This document shows, piece after piece, positions 8,626 to 16,308 of a stretch of DNA of 64,000 nt. Below the pieces are notes generated by a model. That model was not told where the DNA came from. It saw nothing but the letters and a program-made list of their open reading frames with translations, and did not search any database. Origin of the DNA: DATILL01 sp035476575 (GTDB taxonomy: Bacteria > Actinomycetota > Actinomycetes > Mycobacteriales > JACQDL01); contig DATILL010000096.1 of NCBI GenBank assembly GCA_035476575.1, forward strand, positions 1-64,000, given 5' to 3'. Position 1 is the stretch's first letter. Every line of letters starts with the position of its first letter. The position numbers and the translations under genes are program-made.

Positions 8626-10200
8626 CTAGACGACCACGACCTCGATGCGGTGCCAGCCGGTGGCGCCGTCCGGGAACGGCTCGACCCGCTGGCCGGTCTG
8701 CGGCTGGCCGGTGCCGTCGGTGGCCCGTGACTCCAGGGTGTGCCGCCCGGGCGCCGCGTCCCAGTCGTAGACCCACTGCCGCCAGGCGTCGGTGGTCGGC
8801 TGGCCGGCCAGCCGGGCCGGCTCCCACGGGCCACCGTCGACCCGGACCTCGACGGCGCGGATGCCGCGGTGCTGCGCCCAGGCCACGCCGGCCACCGCGA
8901 CCCGGCCGGCGGCCAGCCCGGCACCTGCCCGCGGCGTGTCGATCCGGGACTCGGTCTTGATCGGGGCCTGCTTCGCCCAGCCGCGCGCCACCCAGTACGG
9001 GTCGTAGGCGTCGAAGGTGGTCAGCTCAAGGTCGACGATCCACTTGCAGGCCGAGACGTAGCCGTACAGGCCGGGGACGACCATCCGGACCGGGAAGCCG
9101 TGCTCCAGGGGGAGCGGCTCACCGTTCATCCCCAGCGCGAGCATGGCGTCCCGGCCGTCCATCGCGATCGCCGTTGGGGTGCCGATGGTCATGCCGTCGG
9201 CCGACCGGGCGACGAGCTGGTCGGCCCCCGGGCGCACCCCCGCCTCCCTCAGCAGCGGCGCCAGGAGCACGCCGAGCCACCGGGCAGTGCCTACGTAGGG
9301 GCCGCCGACCTCGTTGGACACGCAGGTCAGGGTGATGAGGCGCTCGACCGTCGGGCGGCGCAGCAGCTCGGCGTAGGAGATCGTGACGGGCCGGTCGACC
9401 ATGCCGTGGATGCGCAGCGACCAGGTCTGCGCGGGCACCTGGGGGACGATGAGGGCGGTGTCGACCCGGTAGAAGCCAGCGTTCGGGGTGACGTACGGGC
9501 TGGCGCCGGGCACCCCGAGGTCCACGGACGATGCCGGGCCGGCGGGGGAGGCGGGGGCGGGCAGCCGCACGGCCAGCCGCGACCGGCGGGCGGTGAACCG
9601 GCGGTCCTGTAGCCAGCGGCCCCCGACCTCTGCCGCCGCGGCGACCCCGGCCGCGACAGCCGCGGTGCGCAGGAACCCGCGCCGGTCCGGGCCGAGCCCG
9701 GCCGCGGCACCGACCGGCCCGCCCGGTGTGCCGCCGGCTGGCACCGCCCGGATCAGCCTGGTCAGGGCCAGGCAGCCTGCCACCGCGCCCAGCAGCGACG
9801 GCGCCGCGTCGACGAACCGCGCCTCCGGACGGTGCACGGCGGCGTACGCGCCGAGCAGCCCGACAGCCACGATGCCGGCAAGGCCGGCGGCCGGGTAACG
9901 GCGCTCCAGCAGCCCGACCACGGCCGCGGCCAGGGTGAGCAGCGCCAGGATGCCGCCCAGCAGCACCGCCTTGTCGGCCGTGCCGAAGCTGCGCACCGCG
10001 ACGTCCTTCAGCCAGGCCGGCGTACGGTCGATCACCTCGCTCCCGACGGCGACCAGCGGCGCCGCCTCCGGCCGGATGGCCACCGCCGCCAGCTCGCCGG
10101 CACCCACCCCCACCGCGCCGGCGAGGACGCCGGCCAGCGCGGCCGACCAGCCGCCGGCCAGCGCGGTGGGCCGGGCAGTCGCCGGCCGGACCTGAGCCAT
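8626..10200 (-). CDS. membrane-anchored molybdopterin oxidoreductase, sulfite-oxidase-like
   Basis: 524 aa. Four or five hydrophobic helices fill residues ~15-170, followed by a twin-arginine-like motif (RRGFLRTAA, ~180), then a SuoX-type molybdopterin domain (~230-410) containing the conserved Cys that ligates molybdenum in 'TLTCVSNEVGG', and a C-terminal Ig-like Mo-co dimerisation domain. The catalytic part is expected outside the membrane. Start at ATG 10200 is supported by AAGGGAT upstream; the longer frame is not protein-like. The substrate (sulfite or an oxidised thiol/methionine) cannot be read from sequence. Confidence 0.85.
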   Translation of the reverse strand: MAQVRPATARPTALAGGWSAALAGVLAGAVGVGAGELAAVAIRPEAAPLVAVGSEVIDRTPAWLKDVAVRSFGTADKAVLLGGILALLTLAAAVVGLLERRYPAAGLAGIVAVGLLGAYAAVHRPEARFVDAAPSLLGAVAGCLALTRLIRAVPAGGTPGGPVGAAAGLGPDRRGFLRTAAVAAGVAAAAEVGGRWLQDRRFTARRSRLAVRLPAPASPAGPASSVDLGVPGASPYVTPNAGFYRVDTALIVPQVPAQTWSLRIHGMVDRPVTISYAELLRRPTVERLITLTCVSNEVGGPYVGTARWLGVLLAPLLREAGVRPGADQLVARSADGMTIGTPTAIAMDGRDAMLALGMNGEPLPLEHGFPVRMVVPGLYGYVSACKWIVDLELTTFDAYDPYWVARGWAKQAPIKTESRIDTPRAGAGLAAGRVAVAGVAWAQHRGIRAVEVRVDGGPWEPARLAGQPTTDAWRQWVYDWDAAPGRHTLESRATDGTGQPQTGQRVEPFPDGATGWHRIEVVVV

Positions 10201-10292
10201 CGGGATCCCTTCGTGAACCTCCCTCATACCTTCTTCCCGGGAATGAACGCCGGAGCCACTGTGAACCATTACAAACACGAGAAGATGGCGGC
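10201..10292. promoter_or_regulatory. divergent promoter between molybdoenzyme and CarH-like genes
   Basis: 92 bases between divergent starts. The half near the regulator is A/T-rich and contains GTGAACCATTACAAACAC (imperfect dyad GTG...CAC) at about 10260-10277, a plausible auto-operator for the MerR-type regulator. No consensus -10/-35 pair is certain. Confidence 0.35.
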
Positions 10293-11204
10293 ATGACCGG
10301 CAGTGATTTGGTGCTCACGGCCGGTGCTGTCGCGCAGCGGCTCGGGGTCGCGGTCTCCACCCTGCGCACCTGGGACCGCCGCTACGGCCTCGGTCCGAGC
10401 AGCCACCAGGCCGGGCAGCACCGGCGGTACACCGCGATCGACCTGGCCCGGCTGGAGCGGATGCGCCGGCTGACCTTCGACGGGGTGCCGCCCGCGGTGG
10501 CGGCCCGGCTGGTCCGCGGCGGGCTGGACGCCGACCCGGTCGCGGTCGCCGGGTTGGGTCGGCGTGACGGCGGCGGGTATGCGCTCCCGGTCGGGCGGGC
10601 CGGGCCGGAGGCACGCGGCCTGGCCCGGGCCGCGGTGCGGCTGGACGCCATCGAGGTACGCCGGCTGGTGGAGACCTCGCTGGCTCGCGAGGGCGTGCTG
10701 GCGACATGGGACGGGATGGTGCTGCCCACCCTGGTCGCGGCCGGCCGACGGTGGGCGCGGACCAGATGCGGGATCGAGATCGAGCACCTGCTGAGCAACG
10801 GCGTGACCGCCGCGCTGGGGTCGGTGCCGTTCCCGTCGTCATCGCCGCCCGGCAGTGGCCGGCCGGTGCTGCTGGCCTGCGTCGCGGACGAGCAGCACAC
10901 GCTGCCGATCAACGCGCTGGCCGCCGCGCTGGCCGAGGAGGGGATCACCGTGGTCCAGCTCGGCGCGCGGGTCCCGACCGAGGCGCTGCGCGACGCGGTA
11001 CGCCGGACCGGGCCGAGCGTGATCGCCGTATGGGCGCACCTGAGCCGGCTGGCCCGGCCGGGCATCCTGGCCGAGATGGACCTGCCTGGCCGTGCGCTGC
11101 TGGCGATGGGCCCCGGCTGGCGGACGGACCGGCTGCCAGCCGGCGTGCTACGGCCCACCAGCCTGGCGGGCGCGCTGGCCACGATCCAGGCCGCCCTTCG
11201 CTAA
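10293..11204 (+). CDS. CarH/LitR-type B12-dependent photoreceptor repressor
   Basis: 303 aa. MerR winged helix (~8-75, with 'TLRTWDRRYGL'), helical bundle (~115-180) and B12-binding Rossmann fold (~188-300). The light-sensing residues of Thermus CarH are conserved in spacing: Trp154, Glu164-His165, and lower-ligand His202 in DEQH. The usual DxHxxG glycine is replaced by Pro205. In known members, adenosylcobalamin in the dark holds a DNA-bound tetramer and light breaks it, derepressing carotenoid genes. Here phytoene synthase is the convergent neighbour, ending 4 bases inside this gene. Light control of those genes is inference. Confidence 0.8.
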   Translation: MTGSDLVLTAGAVAQRLGVAVSTLRTWDRRYGLGPSSHQAGQHRRYTAIDLARLERMRRLTFDGVPPAVAARLVRGGLDADPVAVAGLGRRDGGGYALPVGRAGPEARGLARAAVRLDAIEVRRLVETSLAREGVLATWDGMVLPTLVAAGRRWARTRCGIEIEHLLSNGVTAALGSVPFPSSSPPGSGRPVLLACVADEQHTLPINALAAALAEEGITVVQLGARVPTEALRDAVRRTGPSVIAVWAHLSRLARPGILAEMDLPGRALLAMGPGWRTDRLPAGVLRPTSLAGALATIQAALR

Positions 11205-12172
11205 CCTGCCGCCGGGGCCCGCCGTTCGGCCCGCTCAGCGGCCCGGGCCGCGACCAGGTGCCGGGCCGCGATGGCCAGCCGGCGGCGCCGCGGCACCCGC
11301 ACCCGAGCCCGCAGCACCTCGAAGTCAGCCCGCTCGATCTCGTCCAGGATGCCCCGGTACAGCTCCAGCGCGGCCCGGATGCATGGCCGGGACGACGGGG
11401 CGAGCAGGTTGATGCCAGGCTCGGCGCGGGCGTAGTGGTCGTGCGCCCGACCGGCCTCGAAACGCAGCAGCGCCCGCAGCGGCTGGCTGGCCCGGCCGGT
11501 GGCACGATCGGCGCGGAGATGGTCCCGGGTGAGGCCGAAGGCCGCCAGGTCCCGTGTCGGCAGGTAGACCCGGCCCCGGTCCAGGTCCTCACCGACGTCG
11601 CGCAGGAAGTTCGTGAGCTGGAAGGCGAAGCCGAGCTGTCGGGCGGGCTCCCGGGCACCGTCCACATCGGACGGTGCCAGGATGGGCAGCATCATGCTGC
11701 CGATCGCGGCCGCCGAGCCTTCCATGTAGCCGAGCAGGTCGGCGTAGCTCTGGTACCCAGACTGGATGGTGTCGGCCGTCATCGAGGCGAGAAAGGTGTC
11801 CAGGTCCGCGGTGGCGATGCCGAACGCCCGCACCGTGTGCGCCACGGCGGGCAGGATCGGGTCGGTCACCGGGTCACCAGCCAGCGCCGCCCGTAGCTCG
11901 GTGTGCAGGCCAGCCAGCCGCTCGGCCCGCTGCCGGGCCGAGAGCGGCGAGCCGGGATCGTCGACGATGTCGTCGGCGTGCCGGGTGAACCCGTACAGCG
12001 CGTGCACGTGCGGGCGCTTCCAGCGAGGCAGCAGCAGCGTGGCGAGGTAGTAGGACCGGCCATGTTCGGCGTGGATCCGGCGGCACCGCGCATAGCTCGC
12101 GGCGAGCCCGGCGCGGGCGTCGCCGGACCGATCGCCTATGGGCCGATCGCCTATGGGTCGCGGACCGCCCAT
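11201..12172 (-). CDS. crtB: phytoene/squalene synthase
   Basis: 323 aa. Trans-isoprenyl diphosphate synthase fold with the first Asp-rich motif in 'HADDIVDD' (~65-72) and the second in 'DVGEDLDRGRVYLP', both needed to bind Mg-diphosphates. It condenses two prenyl diphosphates (GGPP to phytoene, or FPP to a squalene precursor). The start overlaps the upstream epimerase gene by 22 bases; the first ~20 residues include a 15-bp tandem duplication (12128-12142 and 12143-12157) giving two copies of a GDR-type pentapeptide, so the true start may be further in. No crtI/crtE in the window. Confidence 0.85.
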   Translation of the reverse strand: MGGPRPIGDRPIGDRSGDARAGLAASYARCRRIHAEHGRSYYLATLLLPRWKRPHVHALYGFTRHADDIVDDPGSPLSARQRAERLAGLHTELRAALAGDPVTDPILPAVAHTVRAFGIATADLDTFLASMTADTIQSGYQSYADLLGYMEGSAAAIGSMMLPILAPSDVDGAREPARQLGFAFQLTNFLRDVGEDLDRGRVYLPTRDLAAFGLTRDHLRADRATGRASQPLRALLRFEAGRAHDHYARAEPGINLLAPSSRPCIRAALELYRGILDEIERADFEVLRARVRVPRRRRLAIAARHLVAARAAERAERRAPAAG

Positions 12173-13059
12173 CGCAGCGCCTCCTCGACCGTGCCGTGCC
12201 GGAACCGGAACCCGGCCTGCCCCAACGCCCGGGGCAGCACCCGCTTCCCGGCCAGCACGGCCTCATCTGCGAACCCGCCGAGTGCGATCCGCAGCGCGAG
12301 CCCCGGTACTGGAAGCAGGGTAGGCCGGCCTACCACGCGGCCGAGCGCCGAGGTGAACTCGGCGTTGGTCACCGGCACCGGGCCGGTCAGGTTGACCGGC
12401 CCGGACACCTCCGGGTGAGCGAGCAGGAACAGCATCGCGGCCACCTCATCGGCCATCGACACCCAGGACCAGTACTGCCGGCCGGAGCCCAGCCGGCCAC
12501 CAAGGCCGAGCCTGAACAGCGGCAGCACCGGGCCGAGCAGCCCTCCGTTCGGCGCGAGCACCAGGCCGGTGCGCAGCGTCGCGACCCGGACACCGGCCGC
12601 CCGCGCCGGCTCGGTGCTGGCCTCCCACTGGCGGCAGACCCCGGCCAGGAAGCCGGTGCCGGGCGGATCGGTCTCGTCCACGACCCGGTCCCCGGTGTCG
12701 CCGTAGAAGTCGATGCCGGAGGCGGACAGCAGGGTCCGGGGCCGGCCGTCGCGGGCAAGCGCGTCGGCCAGCGCGGTGCTGACGGTGCGGGTGCCGTCGA
12801 CCCGGCTGGCCAGCACCGTGGCCTGGTACGAAGGAGTCCAGCGGTGGTCGCGGACACCCGCTCCGGCCAGGTGTACGACGGCGTCCACGCCGGCCAAGTC
12901 GGCCGGGTCGAGCTCGCCGCGCGGCGGGTCCCACCGGATCTCGTCGGGTCCGCTGGCCTCGCGGCGGACCAGCCGAACCACCTCATGGCCGGCGTCCCGA
13001 GCCGCGGGCAGCAGTGCCGAGCCGATCAGGCCGGACGATCCCGTCACCGCGATGCGCAT
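12151..13059 (-). CDS. TIGR01777-family NAD-dependent epimerase (YfcH/SulA-like)
   Basis: 302 aa. Extended SDR with an N-terminal 'VTGSSGLIGSAL' Rossmann motif, conserved 'DAVVHLAG' strand and a C-terminal DUF1731-like end ('GRVVGRPTLLPVPG', later 'LGQAGFRFR'). ATG at 13059 is supported by AGGAG ten bases upstream. The reaction is unknown for most members; association with isoprenoid genes is common in actinomycetes. It is transcriptionally upstream of and overlapping phytoene synthase. Confidence 0.85.
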   Translation of the reverse strand: MRIAVTGSSGLIGSALLPAARDAGHEVVRLVRREASGPDEIRWDPPRGELDPADLAGVDAVVHLAGAGVRDHRWTPSYQATVLASRVDGTRTVSTALADALARDGRPRTLLSASGIDFYGDTGDRVVDETDPPGTGFLAGVCRQWEASTEPARAAGVRVATLRTGLVLAPNGGLLGPVLPLFRLGLGGRLGSGRQYWSWVSMADEVAAMLFLLAHPEVSGPVNLTGPVPVTNAEFTSALGRVVGRPTLLPVPGLALRIALGGFADEAVLAGKRVLPRALGQAGFRFRHGTVEEALRWAVRDP

Positions 13060-13204
13060 GGGACCAGGCTCCTGCCCGGTCAGGTGTCCGGTCAAGATCG
13101 CGTCAACCGGCCGCGTGGCGTGGGCTGGTGTGCGTAGGATCGTCAGTGTTCGGCAGCCACTGTCCCGTGTTGTGATCACGCTACGCCGGCAGCCGGAGGC
13201 TCCG

Positions 13205-13750
13205 ATGACCGCTAACCCGACGAGCCCTGAACGGTGGGTCGAGCTGGTCGACTCCGACGGCGCGCCGGTCGGCGCCTGCCCGGTGGACGAGGCGCACCGG
13301 GCGCCGGGGCTGCTGCACCGGGCGTTCTCGGTGCTGCTCTTCGACCCGGCCGGGCGGATCCTGCTGCAGCGACGGGCGCTGGACAAGTCCCGGTTCGGCG
13401 GGCTCTGGTCGAACACGTGCTGTAGCCATCCGGCGCCGGGGGAGAGCCCCTGTGCCGCGGCGGCCCGCCGCCTCGCCGAGGAGCTCGGCATGGCCGCGCC
13501 GGGGCTGACCGACGTCGGTGTGTACCGCTACTACGCCGCGGATCCGGGCGGGGTCTGGGTCGAGCGCGAGCACGACCACGTGCTGGTCGGCCGGACCAGC
13601 GCCGACCCCGAGCCGGCGCCGTCCGAGGTGGACAGTTGGCGGTGGGCCGACGTGCCGGTCCTGCACGCGGAGCTGGCCGAGCGGCCCGAGCTGTTTACAC
13701 CGTGGTTCGCCGGTGTGCTCCGTATCGCGGTGACGAGCGCCGCCAGCTAG
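13205..13750 (+). CDS. idi: isopentenyl-diphosphate delta-isomerase, type I
   Basis: 181 aa, Nudix-like fold. Catalytic Cys lies in 'WSNTCCSHP' (~75-83), and the second active-site Glu lies in the 'EREHDHVL' block; both are as in E. coli Idi. Interconverts IPP and DMAPP to prime isoprenoid synthesis. GGAGG nine bases before ATG 13205 fixes the start; the longer open frame upstream is antisense to the epimerase. Divergent from the epimerase/phytoene synthase pair, so the intergenic 13060-13204 likely holds both promoters. Confidence 0.92.
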   Translation: MTANPTSPERWVELVDSDGAPVGACPVDEAHRAPGLLHRAFSVLLFDPAGRILLQRRALDKSRFGGLWSNTCCSHPAPGESPCAAAARRLAEELGMAAPGLTDVGVYRYYAADPGGVWVEREHDHVLVGRTSADPEPAPSEVDSWRWADVPVLHAELAERPELFTPWFAGVLRIAVTSAAS

Positions 13751-13798
13751 CCCGCCCTGACCCGCCCGCTCTTGGCGCGAAGATTTCGCGACAAGTGG

Positions 13799-13892
13799 GC
13801 ACCTCTTGGGGTCACCGGACAACGAAAGGTCACCACAACGCCGACAGGTGACCACACGGGCGGGCCGGGCAACGACAGGTGACCACAACGCC
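13799..13892 (+). repeat. dispersed intergenic repeat, copy A
   Basis: Contains the 66-base block 13827-13892 built of units like AGGTCACCACAACGCC and CAGGTGACCACA. It is the inverted copy of 18893-18958 (64 of 66 identical by eye). Left part (CTCTTGGGGTCACCGG) recurs at the 55.2-kb locus. Lies between idi and the LysE gene. Confidence 0.9.
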
Positions 13893-13919
13893 ATGCGAGG
13901 TGGGAGGCGAGCCGATAAT

Positions 13920-14534
13920 CTACATTATGTCAACTGACGCCCGGTAGCCGAGCATGCCGGCCAGCCCGACCAGCGCACCGCCCGCGAGCACGTCGGCGGC
14001 CCGGACTGCACGCCGGCCGAGCGCCCGCCGACCGAGCGCCACCCCGGCCACCAGCGCACTCACCCAGGTGGCGCTGCCCAGGCCAACCCCAGCCACCAGG
14101 GCCGGCGCGGCCGCCCCGGTCCCGACCGAGGCCGCGGCGAAGATAGCCGCCCAGGACGCGATGGTCGCCGGGTTGGACGCCGTACCGGCCAGGGCCGCGC
14201 CGAACGCTCGCACCGGGCTGGCCACATCGGCGGCCACCTCCTGCCTGGCCCGCACCCGCACCGCGGTCAGCAGGGTGCGTGCGCCGAGCACCCCGAGCAC
14301 CGCCGCACCCAGCAGACCGAGCCCGACCCGCAGCGCGTCCACGGCGAGCAGCGGCGCTGCCCCAGCCGCTCCGGCCGCGGCGTACAGCGCGTCGACCACC
14401 GCGATCCCGGCCCCGACCGCGATCCCGGCCCGCAGCCCGCCGCGCAGCGTGCACCGGATCAGGAACAGCGACATCGGCCCGAGCTGCGCGGCGACGAGGA
14501 AGCCCAGCCCGAAGCCGACCGCCACATCCCGCAT
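13920..14534 (-). CDS. LysE/RhtB-family exporter
   Basis: About 204 aa with six hydrophobic helices and the family N-terminal sequence 'GFLVAAQLGPMSLFLIRCTL', matching the conserved P-G-P-like region of LysE translocators. Expected to export amino acids or related metabolites. ATG at 14534 matches where family similarity begins; the 31 residues before it in the open frame look non-coding. Divergent from the DHA2 pump gene, with a dyad between them. Confidence 0.8.
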   Translation of the reverse strand: MRDVAVGFGLGFLVAAQLGPMSLFLIRCTLRGGLRAGIAVGAGIAVVDALYAAAGAAGAAPLLAVDALRVGLGLLGAAVLGVLGARTLLTAVRVRARQEVAADVASPVRAFGAALAGTASNPATIASWAAIFAAASVGTGAAAPALVAGVGLGSATWVSALVAGVALGRRALGRRAVRAADVLAGGALVGLAGMLGYRASVDIM

Positions 14535-14621
14535 GACGCCCACGGTGCCGGCAGCGGAGCCGAGCGGGCAAGCCGATAACGCGGCCTCAGCATTTCGTAA
14601 CCCGACTCGTATCCAGGACCC

Positions 14622-14641
14622 GACCAAATAATCGGTTGGTC
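14622..14641. promoter_or_regulatory. dyad in the lysE/MFS divergent promoter
   Basis: GACCAA-(8 bases)-TTGGTC in an A/T-rich patch between two divergent exporter genes; a typical arrangement for a TetR- or MarR-type operator. The pump gene starts 67 bases downstream. The cognate regulator is not adjacent (nearest is the MarR gene at 18.4 kb). Confidence 0.45.
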
Positions 14642-14707
14642 AGACAATCTAGGCTCCTACGGGTAAGGACCGGCGCAACGACGCCACAACCGCATTCAGG
14701 GGGCCAC

Positions 14708-16231
14708 ATGTCTGGCGAGACCATCGTGCCTGAGAGGGGCATCGCCGCTGACGAGAGAACCGTCGCGGTGAGCGAGGCACCGGTCGAGCCCCATCCACGC
14801 CGCTGGGCCGCGCTGGTCGTGATCTCGATTGCCCAGCTCATGGTGGTGCTGGACGCCACCATCGTAAACATCGCACTGCCGCAGGCACAGCGGGACCTGG
14901 GCATCACCGACGTCGACCGGCAGTGGGTGGTCACCGCGTACACGCTGACCTTCGGCGGCCTGCTGCTGCTCGGCGGCCGGATCGCCGACTACTGGGGCCG
15001 CAAGCGCACCTTCCTGGTCGGCGCGATCGGCTTCGCGGTGGCATCCGCACTGGGCGGCGCGGCCAACGGCGGGTCGGTGCTGTTCGCCGCCCGGGCGCTC
15101 CAGGGTGTCTTCGGGGCGCTGCTCGCGCCGGCCGGGCTAGCGCTGATGACGGTGCTGTTCATTGAGGCGAAGGAACGGGCCAAGGCGTTCGGCGTGTTCG
15201 GGGCCATCGCGGGCGGCGGCTCAGCGGTCGGCCTGCTGCTCGGCGGGGTGCTGACGGAGTACGCGAACTGGCGCTGGTGCCTGTTGGTGAACATCCCCGT
15301 GGCGCTGGTCGCGCTGGCCCTGGCAATCCCGCTGGTGCCGGAGAGCCGGGCGCACGGCAACACCCGGTACGACGTCCCCGGCGCGGTGCTCGCCACCGCG
15401 GGCCTGGTCTCGGTGGTCTACGGCTTCACCAAGGCGGCCACGGACGGGTGGAGCGCGCCGGCCACGATGGCGTTCGTCGCGGCCGGGGTGGTGCTGCTTG
15501 TGGCGTTCGTGCTGGTCGAGATCCGGTCGGAGAACCCGCTGCTGCCCATGCGGATCCTGCTGGACCGCAACCGCGGCGGCGCGTTCCTGGCCTCGGTGCT
15601 GACCGGGGCCGGGCTGTTCGGCGCGTTCCTGTTCCTTATCTACTACTTCCAGGTCGTGCTGGGGTACACGCCGTTGCAGGCCGGTGTCGCCTGCCTGCCG
15701 ATCACCGCCGGGGTGCTCGTCGCGGCGGGCCTGGCGACCGGCCTGATGCCGAGGATCGGGCCGAAACCGCTGATGGTCGCCGGCTCGCTGACCGCCGCGT
15801 CGTCGATGTTCTACCTGACCCAGGTCGGCGTCACGAGCAGCTACGCGGTACACGTGCTGCCGGCCGCGCTCGTCCTCGGCTTCGGCCTCGGGTTGACCTT
15901 CGTGCCGCTGTCCAACCTGGCGCTGATCGGGGTGCCCGATCACGATGCCGGCGCCGCCAGCGCGACCCTGAACGCCACCCAGCAGGTCGGCGCCTCACTC
16001 GGCACCGCACTCCTGAACACCATCTATGCCACTGCTGTCACCGGGTATCTCGCCACGCACGCGGTGGCTGGCTCGGCCGGGCAGCTTGAGGGGCTGGTGC
16101 ACGGCTACACCACGGCGTTTGCCTGGGGCGGTGGGCTGCTGCTGGCATCCGCGGTGGTGATTGCGGTGCTGCTGAAGGTGCATCGGGAGGACCTGCCGGC
16201 CGCGGAGCTGGTCGCCGCCCCGGCCGGCTGA
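14708..16231 (+). CDS. DHA2-family (EmrB/QacA) MFS drug pump
   Basis: 507 aa, 14 predicted helices. Helix 1 motif 'LDATIVNIALPQAQRDLG' (motif D1), the 'GRIADYWGRKR' motif A, and motif C-type Gly/Pro-rich helix 5 place it in the proton-driven 14-TMS drug efflux family. AGGGGG nine bases before ATG 14708 sets the start. Ends at a long hairpin separating it from convergent ggt. Confidence 0.9.
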   Translation: MSGETIVPERGIAADERTVAVSEAPVEPHPRRWAALVVISIAQLMVVLDATIVNIALPQAQRDLGITDVDRQWVVTAYTLTFGGLLLLGGRIADYWGRKRTFLVGAIGFAVASALGGAANGGSVLFAARALQGVFGALLAPAGLALMTVLFIEAKERAKAFGVFGAIAGGGSAVGLLLGGVLTEYANWRWCLLVNIPVALVALALAIPLVPESRAHGNTRYDVPGAVLATAGLVSVVYGFTKAATDGWSAPATMAFVAAGVVLLVAFVLVEIRSENPLLPMRILLDRNRGGAFLASVLTGAGLFGAFLFLIYYFQVVLGYTPLQAGVACLPITAGVLVAAGLATGLMPRIGPKPLMVAGSLTAASSMFYLTQVGVTSSYAVHVLPAALVLGFGLGLTFVPLSNLALIGVPDHDAGAASATLNATQQVGASLGTALLNTIYATAVTGYLATHAVAGSAGQLEGLVHGYTTAFAWGGGLLLASAVVIAVLLKVHREDLPAAELVAAPAG

Positions 16232-16263
16232 CTGGCTGACTGGCTGCATGCCGTCTCCTCGAC

Positions 16264-16308
16264 CACCCGAGCGGCTGACCCGGGCGCGCGGGGTCAGCCG
16301 CTCGGGTG
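16264..16308. terminator. bidirectional terminator hairpin between MFS pump and ggt
   Basis: Perfect 18-bp stem: 16264-16281 pairs with 16291-16308 around a 9-base loop. No T-run, as is usual in high-GC actinomycetes. The right arm overlaps the last codons and stop of ggt. Confidence 0.85.
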
